Assembly (NCBI GenBank): GCA_021155205.1
Contig: JAJNPS010000027.1
Coordinates: 1-64,000 of the forward strand
DNA length: 64,000 nt
Reading direction: 5' to 3'
DNA from: Rhodobacterales bacterium
GTDB lineage: Bacteria > Pseudomonadota > Alphaproteobacteria > Rhodobacterales > Rhodobacteraceae
The notes under the pieces are model-generated. The model was given only the letters and a program-made list of their open reading frames with translations, had not been told where the DNA came from and ran no database searches. Shown here one piece after another: positions 17,878 through 26,299 of this stretch. Each line of letters opens with the position of its first letter. Position 1 is the stretch's first letter. A program made the translations under genes and the position numbers.

Positions 17878-18090
17878 TCAGTTGCAGGCCGGCAGCCCGA
17901 CATTGACACCGCAGGTTGCAACACCCGCAAGGCCGCCGATGACGGCCCCGGTGGCAAGGTTGGAGTCCAGCGCGTCCGCCAGCAAAACGCCGGCGCCTGC
18001 ACCTGCCAGACCGCGTGTCGCGGGGTCCTGCATGCAGCCTGCCAGCGTAAGAGTAACAAGGGAGCCCAGAACGAGCTTTGATGCGAACAT
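17878..18090 (-). CDS. Small lipoprotein with glycine-rich segment
   Basis: This 70-residue protein has a lipobox (LTLAGC; Cys19), so it should be lipidated at the inner side of the outer membrane or in the inner membrane. The mature part carries glycine-zipper-like repeats (GLAGAGAGVLLADAL, GAVIGGLAGVATCG) and three more cysteines near the end. Glycine-zipper lipoproteins of this size are common in Rhodobacterales; no function is known. I chose the ATG at 18088-18090, which puts the signal peptide at the N-terminus. Confidence 0.75.
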   Translation of the reverse strand: MFASKLVLGSLVTLTLAGCMQDPATRGLAGAGAGVLLADALDSNLATGAVIGGLAGVATCGVNVGLPACN

Positions 18091-18212
18091 GTTTTCCTGC
18101 CTCGGGTTTGGTTTGTTATTACGCGGCACCTTACGACAATCTCGCGGCAAGAAAAACAAAATTCTTGACGGGTCCGAACCGCTACCAACCTATGCGCCGC
18201 CGGGGCAAAGGA

Positions 18213-18239
18213 CGGTCTGGCCAAAACACGGCCAGACCG
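18213..18239. terminator. Perfect 10-bp hairpin in a 310-bp gap
   Basis: CGGTCTGGCC (18213-18222) pairs perfectly with GGCCAGACCG (18230-18239) around a 7-base loop. It lies downstream of the gene at 18404-18805 on the minus strand and upstream of the lipoprotein gene, and may terminate the former. The remainder of 18091-18403 shows no gene I can support. Confidence 0.5.
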
Positions 18240-18403
18240 CCGCCAAGGGGAAGGGGTAGTATCGTCACAACGGTCGGCCCGCACGGTGGGGCGCACGGAC
18301 CGAGGATCAGACTGGCGCGCGCCCGTCACCGATGCAAAGCGTTTCGCGGTCGCGGCAAACCCTTCGGCGCAAGCCTGCCTGTCGGAACCGCGGATCGGCA
18401 GGA

Positions 18404-18805
18404 TCATGCCTGGTCCTCCCCGTCAAAGTCATCGTCGGCCTCAAAGACCGGCGCGTCAGGGGCGAAAATCTCGGGGAAGGCGGCCTCGGCCCGTGCGCGG
18501 TCGACACGCAACAGAGCGTCGTAGGAGGCAGGGTCAAACGGATCCTCGGCCGGCACGACCTCGCGCCCGAACAGCCAGCTGATCCGGCCCGCATCCAGAT
18601 TTCCGCGTTCAAACGGGTCTTCACCGAAATGTTGCCACAGGGCCGCCAGAAACCCCTGATCTGCCATCCGGTCCGCGTTCTTGCGGTCCTTGTAACGTTC
18701 GCGGCGCGTGATGCGGGTCGGGCCGTCCTTGTGATTGGCGCGCCGGATGGTGAACTGGAAATCGGTGCCGGGCAGCCGCCCGGGAAAGCCGCGATGCTTG
18801 ATCAT
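18404..18805 (-). CDS. Hypothetical protein, 133 residues
   Basis: I do not recognise a family with certainty. The N-terminal half is basic (RITRRERYKDRKNADRM), the middle is FLAALWQHFGEDPFERG, and the C-terminus is strongly acidic (VFEADDDFDGEDQA). There is no signal peptide or membrane segment, so it is likely cytoplasmic. Codon usage looks typical of the genome, and it lies inside the pcc block on the same strand as pccA and pccB, which supports it being a real gene. Confidence 0.6.
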   Translation of the reverse strand: MIKHRGFPGRLPGTDFQFTIRRANHKDGPTRITRRERYKDRKNADRMADQGFLAALWQHFGEDPFERGNLDAGRISWLFGREVVPAEDPFDPASYDALLRVDRARAEAAFPEIFAPDAPVFEADDDFDGEDQA

Positions 18806-18870
18806 CCTGCGGCCCTTTTGCCGGGTGGCAACATGTGGGCGGGGCTGGTCGATTTCGCATGCGATCTTTG

Positions 18871-18888
18871 CGCCTGCCCGGGCAGGCG
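18871..18888. repeat. Perfect 18-bp palindrome in non-coding DNA
   Basis: CGCCTGCCCGGGCAGGCG reads identically on both strands with no loop. It lies in the 228-bp gap between the hypothetical gene and the small lipoprotein gene, where I see no coding sequence. It may be the terminator of the lipoprotein gene or a protein-binding site. Confidence 0.4.
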
Positions 18889-19033
18889 CGGATGGATGGT
18901 CGGCCGGATGATCGGAAGGGCCGCCTTGATGCGCGAGACACGGCGGTATGGGGTGTTTTTCTGCCGGGACAGTGCCAGGACACCAGCAGGACGGGCGAGC
19001 ATCATCCGCGTCGGATGCGCCCGCCCGATCCGG

Positions 19034-19171
19034 TTACTTGTACTTTCCGGTATAGGTAGGCTCGGCCGAAACAGGCTCGTCCACATAGACGACGGCCTCT
19101 TCCTTTTTTGCGCAAGCGGCCACGAAAGTGACCATCGCCAGCGCCAGAATAACGTTCGTGCTCTTCGACAT
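19034..19171 (-). CDS. Very small lipoprotein, 45 residues
   Basis: The reading MSKSTNVILALAMVTFVAAC gives a signal peptide with a lipobox (VAAC; Cys20), followed by a short mature part AKKEEAVVYVDEPVSAEP and a Tyr/Lys-rich end YTGKYK. It is preceded on the minus strand by an AGGAG about 8 bp from the ATG. The size is below usual ORF cut-offs, but the ribosome-binding site, the lipobox and the position in the conserved pcc block support it. No function is known. Confidence 0.72.
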   Translation of the reverse strand: MSKSTNVILALAMVTFVAACAKKEEAVVYVDEPVSAEPTYTGKYK

Positions 19172-19385
19172 CCTCGACTCCTGTATTCTTGGGAGAGTGC
19201 GGATGATGACCGTTCACCACCCCACCCCCGCTTTGAGGGATAGGCCATCTTTACGCGACCCTCGCGAAGTTTAGCCGAAAGGGCTGCGCTTTGACACGAG
19301 AAATCGCCCAAGGCATGGGCCTGTGGCGTTCCTACATCAGCAGTTGCGCACCATCCAGCGCAAAGATCCGCACCGGCGTCGGTCA

Positions 19386-19838
19386 TCAGAACATCTCCCA
19401 GGTACAGGCGCCGTCCTCGATGCGGTAGGCCTCGAAGTATTGGATTGCCTCGGGATCGGCCTGGCCAAAGGGCACGACCCGGTCCGCCAGCGAGATGATG
19501 ATCTGATCCGGCACCGGCGTTGCCTCGGTAGCGCGGGGCAAGGCATAACTGTCGCACAGGGCCGCCATGTCGATGACGGCGGTGTCGAACGTGATCGAGG
19601 CATCGGGCGCGATTTCGGGTGCCAGAAACCGGAAACGCATGGTGTTTCCGGCGGGTCCGGGTTCGTTCAGGATGATGTCGATCAGCGTGACGGGCTGGCC
19701 CGAGGGGACATCGACGGGAGCCGTATCCTCGGCGGGAAGGATCGCCGGGTCAGCGGATTGCGCCGCAGATGGCAGGCCGGCCCCCGCAAGGGCAAGCACC
19801 AGAAATGCGCGGGCGATCAGGTGTGTTGGGCAAGGCAT
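19386..19838 (-). CDS. Exported protein resembling DUF6497
   Basis: This 150-residue protein has an N-terminal signal peptide (ARAFLVLALAGAGLPSAAQ). The mature part has PSGQPVTLIDIILNEPGP, TMRFRFLAPEIAPDASITF and ALCDSYALPR, which I associate with the DUF6497 family next to pccB in Rhodobacterales; the name is from memory and moderate in certainty. Two cysteines in the mature part (DSYALPR region and ACTWEMF) could form a disulfide. I moved the start to the ATG at 19836-19838, which places the signal peptide at the front. It lies 16 bp downstream of pccB. Confidence 0.75.
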   Translation of the reverse strand: MPCPTHLIARAFLVLALAGAGLPSAAQSADPAILPAEDTAPVDVPSGQPVTLIDIILNEPGPAGNTMRFRFLAPEIAPDASITFDTAVIDMAALCDSYALPRATEATPVPDQIIISLADRVVPFGQADPEAIQYFEAYRIEDGACTWEMF

Positions 19839-19854
19839 GGGACGGACACCGGCG

Positions 19855-21387
19855 TCAGAGAGGAATGTTGTCGTGCTTCTTCCACGGGTTCTGCAGTTTT
19901 TTCGTGCGCAGGCTGGCGAAGGCACGGGCCACGCGGCGGCGCGTGGAATGGGGCATGATCACCTCGTCGATGAACCCGCGTTCCGCCGCGACAAAGGGGT
20001 TGGCAAACCGGTCCTCGTAGTCCTTGACGCGGGCGGCGATCTTGTCCTTGTCGCCGAGTTCGCTGCGGTAAAGGATCTCCACCGCGCCCCTGGCCCCCAT
20101 GACCGCAACCTCGGCGGTCGGCCAGGCATAGTTGAAATCGCCGCGCAGGTGCTTGGACGACATCACCACATAGGCCCCGCCATAGGTCTTGCGGGTCAGG
20201 ACCGTCACCTTGGGCACCGTCGCCTCGCCATAGGCGAACAAAAGCTTTGCACCGTGCTTGATGACGCCACCCAGTTCCTGCTGCACGCCGGGAAGGAACC
20301 CCGGCACGTCGACAAAGGTCAGGATCGGGATTTCGAACGCGTCGCAGAACCGCACGAACCGCGCAGCCTTGCGGCTGGCGTCGATGTCAAGGCATCCGGC
20401 CAGCACCATCGGCTGATTGGCGACAACCCCGACCGACTGGCCTTCGATGCGGACAAAGCCGGTGATGATGTTGGCGGCGAATGCGCCCTGAATTTCAAAG
20501 AAATCACCCTCATCGGCGACCTTCAGGATCAGTTCCTTCATGTCGTAGGGCTGGTTGGGGCTGGCGGGCACCAGCGTGTCCAGCGACATCTCCACCCGCG
20601 CGGGGTGGTCGAAAAACGGGCGGACGGGCGCCTTTTCGCGGTTGTTCAGTGGCAGAAAGTCGATCAGGCGACGGGTTTCGGCCAGCGCCTCGACGTCATT
20701 GTCAAACGCGCCGTCCGCGACCGAGGATTTGCGTGTATGGGTGGAGGCCCCGCCCAGTTCCTCGGCGCTGACCTGTTCGTTGGTGACGGTTTTCACCACA
20801 TCCGGGCCAGTCACGAACATGTAGGACGAATCTCTGACCATGAAGATGAAATCGGTCATCGCCGGGGAATAGACCGCCCCACCCGCGCAAGGCCCCATGA
20901 TCAGCGAAATCTGCGGCACCACGCCGGAGGCCAGGATGTTGCGCTGGAACACCTCGCCATAGGCCGCGAGCGACCCGACGCCCTCCTGGATGCGCGCGCC
21001 GCCGGAATCGTTGATCCCGATCACCGGCGCGCCGTTCTGGATCGCCATGTCCATGATCTTGCAGATTTTTGCGCCATGCGTTTCGGAAACCGACCCGCCG
21101 AGGACGGTGAAATCCTGCGCAAAGACATAGATCAGTCGGCCGTTGACCGTACCCCATCCGGTGACGACCCCGTCGCCAGGGTGTTTGGTCTCGGCCATGC
21201 CGAAATCGGTGGAGCGATGGGTGACGAACATGTCGAATTCTTCGAACGAGCCTTCGTCCAGCAACAGTTCGATCCGCTCGCGCGCGGTCAGTTTGCCCTT
21301 GGCGTGCTGGACCGCCACGCGCCCTGCACCGCCCCCGGCACGCGCAACCGTGCGGCGCGCCTCCAGTTCTGCAAGAATGTCGTTCAT
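19855..21387 (-). CDS. pccB: Propionyl-CoA carboxylase, carboxyltransferase beta subunit
   Basis: PccB transfers the carboxyl group from PccA-bound biotin to propionyl-CoA. The 510 residues show the paired crotonase-fold domains, with the acyl-CoA region INDSGGARIQEGVGSL, the oxyanion segment GPCAGGAVYSPAMTDF, and the biotin-side segment VDVPGFLPGVQQELGG with KVTVLTRKTYGGAYVVMSS. The start giving MNDILAELEARR at 21387 is the family start; the open frame extends upstream through the promoter. The upstream region carries TTTGC/GCAAA half-sites fitting PccR control. Confidence 0.97.
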   Translation of the reverse strand: MNDILAELEARRTVARAGGGAGRVAVQHAKGKLTARERIELLLDEGSFEEFDMFVTHRSTDFGMAETKHPGDGVVTGWGTVNGRLIYVFAQDFTVLGGSVSETHGAKICKIMDMAIQNGAPVIGINDSGGARIQEGVGSLAAYGEVFQRNILASGVVPQISLIMGPCAGGAVYSPAMTDFIFMVRDSSYMFVTGPDVVKTVTNEQVSAEELGGASTHTRKSSVADGAFDNDVEALAETRRLIDFLPLNNREKAPVRPFFDHPARVEMSLDTLVPASPNQPYDMKELILKVADEGDFFEIQGAFAANIITGFVRIEGQSVGVVANQPMVLAGCLDIDASRKAARFVRFCDAFEIPILTFVDVPGFLPGVQQELGGVIKHGAKLLFAYGEATVPKVTVLTRKTYGGAYVVMSSKHLRGDFNYAWPTAEVAVMGARGAVEILYRSELGDKDKIAARVKDYEDRFANPFVAAERGFIDEVIMPHSTRRRVARAFASLRTKKLQNPWKKHDNIPL

Positions 21388-21457
21388 GGACGTCCCGATC
21401 CTGCCTCGCCAACACCCTAGCGCCCGGCTGCGGGCATCGAAAGCGAATTTCCGAAAA

Positions 21458-21505
21458 TTTGCAGAATGGAAAAAATATAAGAAATGCAAATCGCAAAACA
21501 GCAAA
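21458..21505. promoter_or_regulatory. Cluster of TTTGC-type half-sites, candidate PccR-binding region of pccB
   Basis: TTTGCAGA (21458-21465), TGCAAA (21485-21490), GCAAAA (21493-21498) and GCAAA (21501-21505) lie in the AT-rich part of the 174-bp gap between pccB and the divergent DUF486 gene. PccR/ScfR regulators are reported to recognise pairs of TTTGCAAA-like elements, and two clean copies precede the regulator gene in this window. These copies are degenerate. Confidence 0.5.
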
Positions 21506-21561
21506 CCTTTGTCCCCGCCTGGCCCGCGGGCTAACACTGACGCAACCACAGGAGACCCCGA

Positions 21562-21915
21562 ATGCCCACCCTGCCCGTTCCTGCAGTCACGATCCTTCTG
21601 CTTCTTGCGTCCAACATCTTTATGACCTTTGCCTGGTATGGCTACCTGAAAGACAAGTCGACTGCGCTGGTCACGGTGATCTTCTTCAGCTGGGGCATCG
21701 CGTTCTTTGAATACTGCCTGATGGTTCCGGCCAACCGGATCGGGTACGGGTATTTCTCGGCGGCCCAGCTGAAGACCATACAAGAGGTCATCACGCTGTC
21801 TGTTTTCGCTGTTTTTTCGGTCTTTTACCTGAAAGAGCCGCTGTCGTGGAACCATCTGGTCGGCTTTGCATTTATCGGGCTTGGGGCATTCTTCATCTTT
21901 CACAAATGGGCCTGA
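21562..21915 (+). CDS. Small DMT-like membrane protein (DUF486)
   Basis: This 117-residue protein has four predicted membrane helices (VTILLLLASNIFMTFAWYG; TVIFFSWGIAFFEYCL; ITLSVFAVFSVFYL; LVGFAFIGLGAFFIF) and the conserved FEYCLMVPANRIGY segment of DUF486. The family resembles half of a drug/metabolite transporter and probably dimerises in the inner membrane. The substrate is unknown. The ATG is preceded by GGAGA. It is divergent from pccB and followed 55 bp later by an MFS exporter. Confidence 0.9.
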   Translation: MPTLPVPAVTILLLLASNIFMTFAWYGYLKDKSTALVTVIFFSWGIAFFEYCLMVPANRIGYGYFSAAQLKTIQEVITLSVFAVFSVFYLKEPLSWNHLVGFAFIGLGAFFIFHKWA

Positions 21916-21970
21916 GCGCGGGTCAATGTGACCGATGGACAACCAAGGGCGACAGGGGTAGCGCAAACCG

Positions 21971-23191
21971 ATGACCCAACTTGCCCCCCGGTTTCTGGAC
22001 CGCACCACGCCGCCGCATATCGGCACCCTGATCCTGATGGCGGGGCTGGCCGCGCTGTCGCTGAATGTGTTCCTGCCATCGCTGCCGTCGATGGCACGCC
22101 ATTTCGCCGTCAGCTATCCGTCGATGCAGCTTTCGGTGCCCTTGTATCTGGTGGCGACCGCCATGATCCAGATCGCCATCGGCCCCGTGTCGGACGCCTT
22201 TGGCCGCAGGCGGGTGATGCTTGTCGGCGCGGCGATCTTCACGATTGCCTCGATCGGCAGCCTGATGGCGCCGGATTACATGACTTTCATGGTCTTTCGC
22301 ATGGTCCAGTCGGCCATCGCCACCGCCTTTGTCCTGTCGCGCGCCGTAATCCGCGATACCGTGGCGCAGGATCAGGCCGCGTCGATGATCGGCTATGTCA
22401 CCATGGGCATGTCGGTGGTGCCGATGATCGGCCCGGTCATCGGCGGCGGGCTGGACGAGGTGTTCGGCTGGCAGGCCTCATTCGTGCTTCTGGCGCTGGC
22501 GGGCGCAGCTTCGGTGGCGCTGATCTGGGCGGATTGGGGCGAGACGGCGGTGATCCGCAAGGGCGGTTTTGCCGAACAGCTGCGCCAGTATCCCGGCCTG
22601 CTGCGGTCGCAGCGGTACTGGGCCTATGTGCTGGCCGCCGCCTTTGCATCGGGCGCGTTCTTTGCCTTTCTGGGTGGCGCGCCCTATGTCGGCGACCGGA
22701 TTTTCGGCATGGATGCCGCAACCGTGGGGTTCTATTTCGGGGCGCCCGCCGTGGGATACCTGATCGGCAATTTCCTGTCGGGCCGCTTTGCCGCACGGGT
22801 CGGGATCAAGCAGATGGTGGTGCTGGGTGGCGCGATCACGACGGTCGGCCTTTCGGTGCTGGCGCTGTTGACGCTGGCGGGTCTGGGCGGGCCACAGGTA
22901 TTCTTCGGCCTGATCATGTCCGTCGGACTTGGCAACGGGGTCATGCTGCCCTCGGCCACCTCGGGGATGCTGTCGGTGCGCCCAGCCCTTGCGGGATCAG
23001 CGGCGGGCCTCGGCGGGGCCATGATGATCGGCGGCGGGGCATCGCTTTCGGCACTGGCCGGGGTTGTCCTGACGCCGACCTCCGGCACGATGCCACTGAT
23101 CCTCTTGATGCTTGGGTCATCGCTGGCATCCCTTGTCTGCGTCTGGTGGGTCTATGCGCGGGAACGCCAGCTGGCGCTGGACGGCGCCTGA
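21971..23191 (+). CDS. MFS multidrug exporter, Bcr/CflA type
   Basis: The 406-residue inner membrane protein has about 12 helices. The sequence SLNVFLPSLPSMARHF and the loop DAFGRRRVMLVG (MFS motif A between helices 2 and 3) and SRAVIRDTV (motif in helix 4/5) are typical of the Bcr/CflA drug:H+ antiporters. Substrates in the family include bicyclomycin and other small drugs. It is followed by pccR on the same strand; the pccR promoter sites lie in the gap. Confidence 0.9.
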   Translation: MTQLAPRFLDRTTPPHIGTLILMAGLAALSLNVFLPSLPSMARHFAVSYPSMQLSVPLYLVATAMIQIAIGPVSDAFGRRRVMLVGAAIFTIASIGSLMAPDYMTFMVFRMVQSAIATAFVLSRAVIRDTVAQDQAASMIGYVTMGMSVVPMIGPVIGGGLDEVFGWQASFVLLALAGAASVALIWADWGETAVIRKGGFAEQLRQYPGLLRSQRYWAYVLAAAFASGAFFAFLGGAPYVGDRIFGMDAATVGFYFGAPAVGYLIGNFLSGRFAARVGIKQMVVLGGAITTVGLSVLALLTLAGLGGPQVFFGLIMSVGLGNGVMLPSATSGMLSVRPALAGSAAGLGGAMMIGGGASLSALAGVVLTPTSGTMPLILLMLGSSLASLVCVWWVYARERQLALDGA

Positions 23192-23215
23192 CGCCACAGC
23201 CCTTGACGTGCTGAC

Positions 23216-23243
23216 TTTGCAAAGCCACGATCCGATTTGCAAA
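23216..23243. promoter_or_regulatory. Two TTTGCAAA palindromes, candidate PccR autoregulatory operator
   Basis: TTTGCAAA occurs at 23216-23223 and again at 23236-23243, spaced 20 bp centre to centre (two helical turns) and ending 12 bp before the regulator start. TTTGCAAA pairs are the reported PccR target in Rhodobacter sphaeroides. A site this close to the start codon would suit repression of the regulator gene by its own product (inference). Confidence 0.7.
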
Positions 23244-23255
23244 CAAGGGACGCGG

Positions 23256-24653
23256 ATGGCCACCCAGAAGCTCTATGCCGGTGTGAAACTTCGCGAGATA
23301 CGCGCCCGCCTTGGCCTGACGCAACGCGGCTTTGCCGACCGGCTGGGCGTGTCGCTGCCCTATCTCAACCAGATGGAAAACAACCATCGCCCGGTTTCGG
23401 CCGCTGTCGTCCTGGGGCTGGCGCAGGAATTTGGCCTTGATGTCACCGAACTGACCGTCGGCGAAAGCGAGCGGCTGGTCACGGATATGCGCGAGGCGCT
23501 GGCCGATCCGGTCTTTGCCGCCCCGACGCCGCCTCTGGCCGACCTGCGCCTGACGGCGTCGAACGCCCCGGCCCTGGCGCGCGCGTTCCTGAACCTGCAC
23601 CGGGCTTACCGTCAGACCCATGAGCGGCTGGCATCGCTGGACGAGGCGCTGGGCCGCGACGATGCCGCCTTGCGACCAAGTCCCTGGGAAGAAGTGCGCG
23701 ATTTCTTTCACTATTGCGACAATTACCTGGATGCGGTGGACCGCGCGGCGGAACATTATGCAATGCCCGCAGGTGTCAGGAAAGACGTGCTTATCCTTGG
23801 CAAAGAGCGGTTGGCAAGCCTGGACATATCGCTGCACTTTTCCGATGAGTCTGCCTTGCGCCGCTATGATCCCGCGACGCGGCGACTGACCCTTTCGGCG
23901 CGCGCCGCAGGTGCCACACAACGGTTTCAGCTGCTGCACCAGATTGCCCTCCTGACGCAGGACGATCTGATGGAGGCGACGCTGGACCTGGCGCGCTTTG
24001 CCACCCGCGAGGCACGCGATATCGCAAAGATCGGCTTGGCGAACTATTCTGCCGGTGCGGCGCTGATGCCTTATGGCGCGTTCCTGCAGGCAGCGCGGGA
24101 CACCCGGCACGATCTGGAACGGCTGGCCGACCTGTTCGGGGCGTCGGTCGAACAGGTGGCGCACCGGCTGTCCACGCTGCAGCGGCCTGGGGCCAAGGGC
24201 ATCCCGTTCTTTTTCGTTCGCGTCGACCAGGCGGGCACGATCACCAAGCGCCATTCGGCAACACGGCTGCAATTCGCGCGGTTCGGCGGTGCCTGCCCGT
24301 TGTGGAACGTCCACCGCGCCTTCGAGACGCCTGGCCAGTTCCTGCGCCAGTTGGCCGAGACGCCGGATGGCGTGCGGTATCTGTGCCTGGCGCGCGATGT
24401 GTCCAAACCGGCGGGGGCGTTTCTGGCGCCGGTGCGCCGCTATGCCATCGGGCTGGGCTGCGAGGTCCGGCATGCCGCTGCGCTGGTCTATTCCGACGGG
24501 CTTGACCTGAAGGGCCGGTTCGAACCGATCGGCATTTCCTGCCGCATCTGTGAACGCGCGGGTTGCCACCAGCGATCCGTCCCGCCGCTAGAGGGCAGGC
24601 TGCGCGTGGACGCCAATGTCCGCGATGTCCTGCCCTACCTGATCGGAGATTAA
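23256..24653 (+). CDS. pccR: Short-chain fatty acyl-CoA regulator PccR (ScfR family)
   Basis: The 465-residue protein has an N-terminal XRE-type HTH (residues about 8-65, LREIRARLGLTQRGFADRL with LPYLNQMENNHRPV), a middle ImmA/IrrE-like part, and the C-terminal DUF2083 domain ending in the Cys-rich CRICERAGCHQR. In R. sphaeroides PccR senses propionyl-CoA and activates pccB. The location next to pccB, with TTTGCAAA sites before both genes, supports the same role. The ATG at 23256 follows AAGGGA. Its stop overlaps that of the convergent betA by a few bases. Confidence 0.92.
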   Translation: MATQKLYAGVKLREIRARLGLTQRGFADRLGVSLPYLNQMENNHRPVSAAVVLGLAQEFGLDVTELTVGESERLVTDMREALADPVFAAPTPPLADLRLTASNAPALARAFLNLHRAYRQTHERLASLDEALGRDDAALRPSPWEEVRDFFHYCDNYLDAVDRAAEHYAMPAGVRKDVLILGKERLASLDISLHFSDESALRRYDPATRRLTLSARAAGATQRFQLLHQIALLTQDDLMEATLDLARFATREARDIAKIGLANYSAGAALMPYGAFLQAARDTRHDLERLADLFGASVEQVAHRLSTLQRPGAKGIPFFFVRVDQAGTITKRHSATRLQFARFGGACPLWNVHRAFETPGQFLRQLAETPDGVRYLCLARDVSKPAGAFLAPVRRYAIGLGCEVRHAAALVYSDGLDLKGRFEPIGISCRICERAGCHQRSVPPLEGRLRVDANVRDVLPYLIGD

Positions 24654-26299
24654 CGCTGGGCGGTTTGCCAGTCGGGATGTATCCAGGGCTGCTGGTTTGA
24701 AGCCGGCAGCGGCACCCGGCCAAGGATGTGATCGGCGGCCTTTTCGCCCACCATGATCGAGGGTGCATTCAGGTTGCCGTTCGTCACTTGCGGAAAGATG
24801 GAACTGTCGGCCACGCGCAGGCCGTCCACCCCGATCACCCGGCACTGGGGGTCCACCACCGCCATCGGATCGCCCGCCCGCCCCATCCGCGCCGTGCCGC
24901 AGGGGTGATAGGCGCTTTCGACATGGTCGCGCAGAAAGGCGTCGATCTGATCATCGGTCCCGACCGCCGCGCCAGGCTGGATCTCGTGCCGGACAAAGCG
25001 CCTGAATGCCTCTTGCCCGAAAATCTCGCGCGTCAGGCGGATACAGGTGCGGAACTCCTCCCAGTCGTCGGGATGGGACATGTAGTTGAACTGGATGCGC
25101 GGCGCTTCGGCGGGATTGGCCGACCGCAGCGTGACGGATCCGCGTGATTTCGACCTCATCGGCCCGACATGGGCCTGAAAGCCGTGGCCTTCGGGCGTCG
25201 CCCTGCCGTCATAGCGCACCGCAATCGGCAGGAAATGAAACTGGATGTCAGGATAGTCGATGCCTGCGCGCGAGCGGATGAAGCCGCAGGCCTCGAACTG
25301 GTTTGACGCGCCAAGCCCGGTGCCGGTCAAAAGCCACTGCGCCCCCACGAATGCCTTGCCCCACAGATTCCAGTATTTGTACAGCGTGACCGGCTGGCTC
25401 GCGGCGTATTGCATATAGATCTCAAGATGATCCTGCAGGTTCGCGCCCACCCCCGCGCGGTCCGCCAAAACCGGGATGCCATGCGCGGCCAGATGCGCGC
25501 CCGGCCCGATCCCGGACAGCATCAACAGCTTTGGCGTGTTGATCGACGATGCGGACAGGATCACTTCCCGCGTGGCACGGATGACCTCCACGGTGCCGCC
25601 CCGCGCGATCTCCACGCCGACGGCCCGCGGCCCTTCGAACACCACGCGGCGCGCAAGACCGCGCACCAGATGCACGTTCCCGGTGGCCAGCGCCGGTTTC
25701 AGATAGGCATTTGCCGCCGACCAGCGCCGACCTTTCCAGATCGTCGCCTCCATCGGGCCGAAGCCCTCCTGCTGCGCGCCGTTGTAGTCGGCAGTCACCG
25801 GATAGCCCGCCTGCCGCCCCGCCGCGATGAAGGCATCGAAAAGCGGGTTCGCCCGCGGCCCCCGCGTGATGTGCAGCGGCCCGTCCATGCCCCGGTAGTC
25901 GGGGCCGGAGCCGCCATGCGACGCCTCCATCCGCTTGAAATAGGGCAGCACGTCGGCATAAGCCCAGCCATCTGCGCCCAATTCGGCCCAGGTGTCGAAA
26001 TCGCGCGCATGGCCGCGGACATAGACCATGCCGTTGATGGAGGACGACCCGCCGATCACCTTGCCGCGCGGCACCGACAGCACGCGGCCGCCCAGATGCG
26101 GTTCCGGCTCGGTCTGCAGGCCCCAGTCATAGACCCCCATGTTCATCGGATAGCTCAGCGCGCCAGGCATCTGGATGAAGGGCCCCGCATCCGACCCGCC
26201 ATGCTCGATCACCGTCACCCGGCGGCCCGCCTCGGCCAGCCGCCAGGCCAGCGCACAGCCGGCCGAACCGGCACCGACGATGAGGTAATCCGCAGGCAT
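24650..26299 (-). CDS. betA: Choline dehydrogenase (GMC oxidoreductase)
   Basis: BetA is an FAD-dependent, membrane-associated enzyme that oxidises choline to betaine aldehyde and can continue to glycine betaine. The 549 residues begin MPADYLIVGAGSAGCALAW (dinucleotide-binding motif) and contain PRGKVIGGSSSINGMVYVRG (GMC signature 1) and SASSINTPKLLMLSGIG (signature 2), ending with the active-site region HPCGTARMG and NGNLNAPSIMVGEKAAD. The start shares one base with the betI stop region, so the two are translated together. No betB (betaine aldehyde dehydrogenase) is present in this window. Confidence 0.95.
   Translation of the reverse strand: MPADYLIVGAGSAGCALAWRLAEAGRRVTVIEHGGSDAGPFIQMPGALSYPMNMGVYDWGLQTEPEPHLGGRVLSVPRGKVIGGSSSINGMVYVRGHARDFDTWAELGADGWAYADVLPYFKRMEASHGGSGPDYRGMDGPLHITRGPRANPLFDAFIAAGRQAGYPVTADYNGAQQEGFGPMEATIWKGRRWSAANAYLKPALATGNVHLVRGLARRVVFEGPRAVGVEIARGGTVEVIRATREVILSASSINTPKLLMLSGIGPGAHLAAHGIPVLADRAGVGANLQDHLEIYMQYAASQPVTLYKYWNLWGKAFVGAQWLLTGTGLGASNQFEACGFIRSRAGIDYPDIQFHFLPIAVRYDGRATPEGHGFQAHVGPMRSKSRGSVTLRSANPAEAPRIQFNYMSHPDDWEEFRTCIRLTREIFGQEAFRRFVRHEIQPGAAVGTDDQIDAFLRDHVESAYHPCGTARMGRAGDPMAVVDPQCRVIGVDGLRVADSSIFPQVTNGNLNAPSIMVGEKAADHILGRVPLPASNQQPWIHPDWQTAQR

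Noticed and set aside
18871..18888. The palindrome as a resolution or attachment site
   Set aside because: No integrase, resolvase or target duplication is near; it is kept only as a palindrome of unknown role.
19172..19385. Possible short gene after the DUF6497-like gene (a PTPVRIFALDGAQLLM reading)
   Set aside because: It begins just after two stop codons in the same frame, is only about 16 codons long and has no start or ribosome-binding site that I can support.
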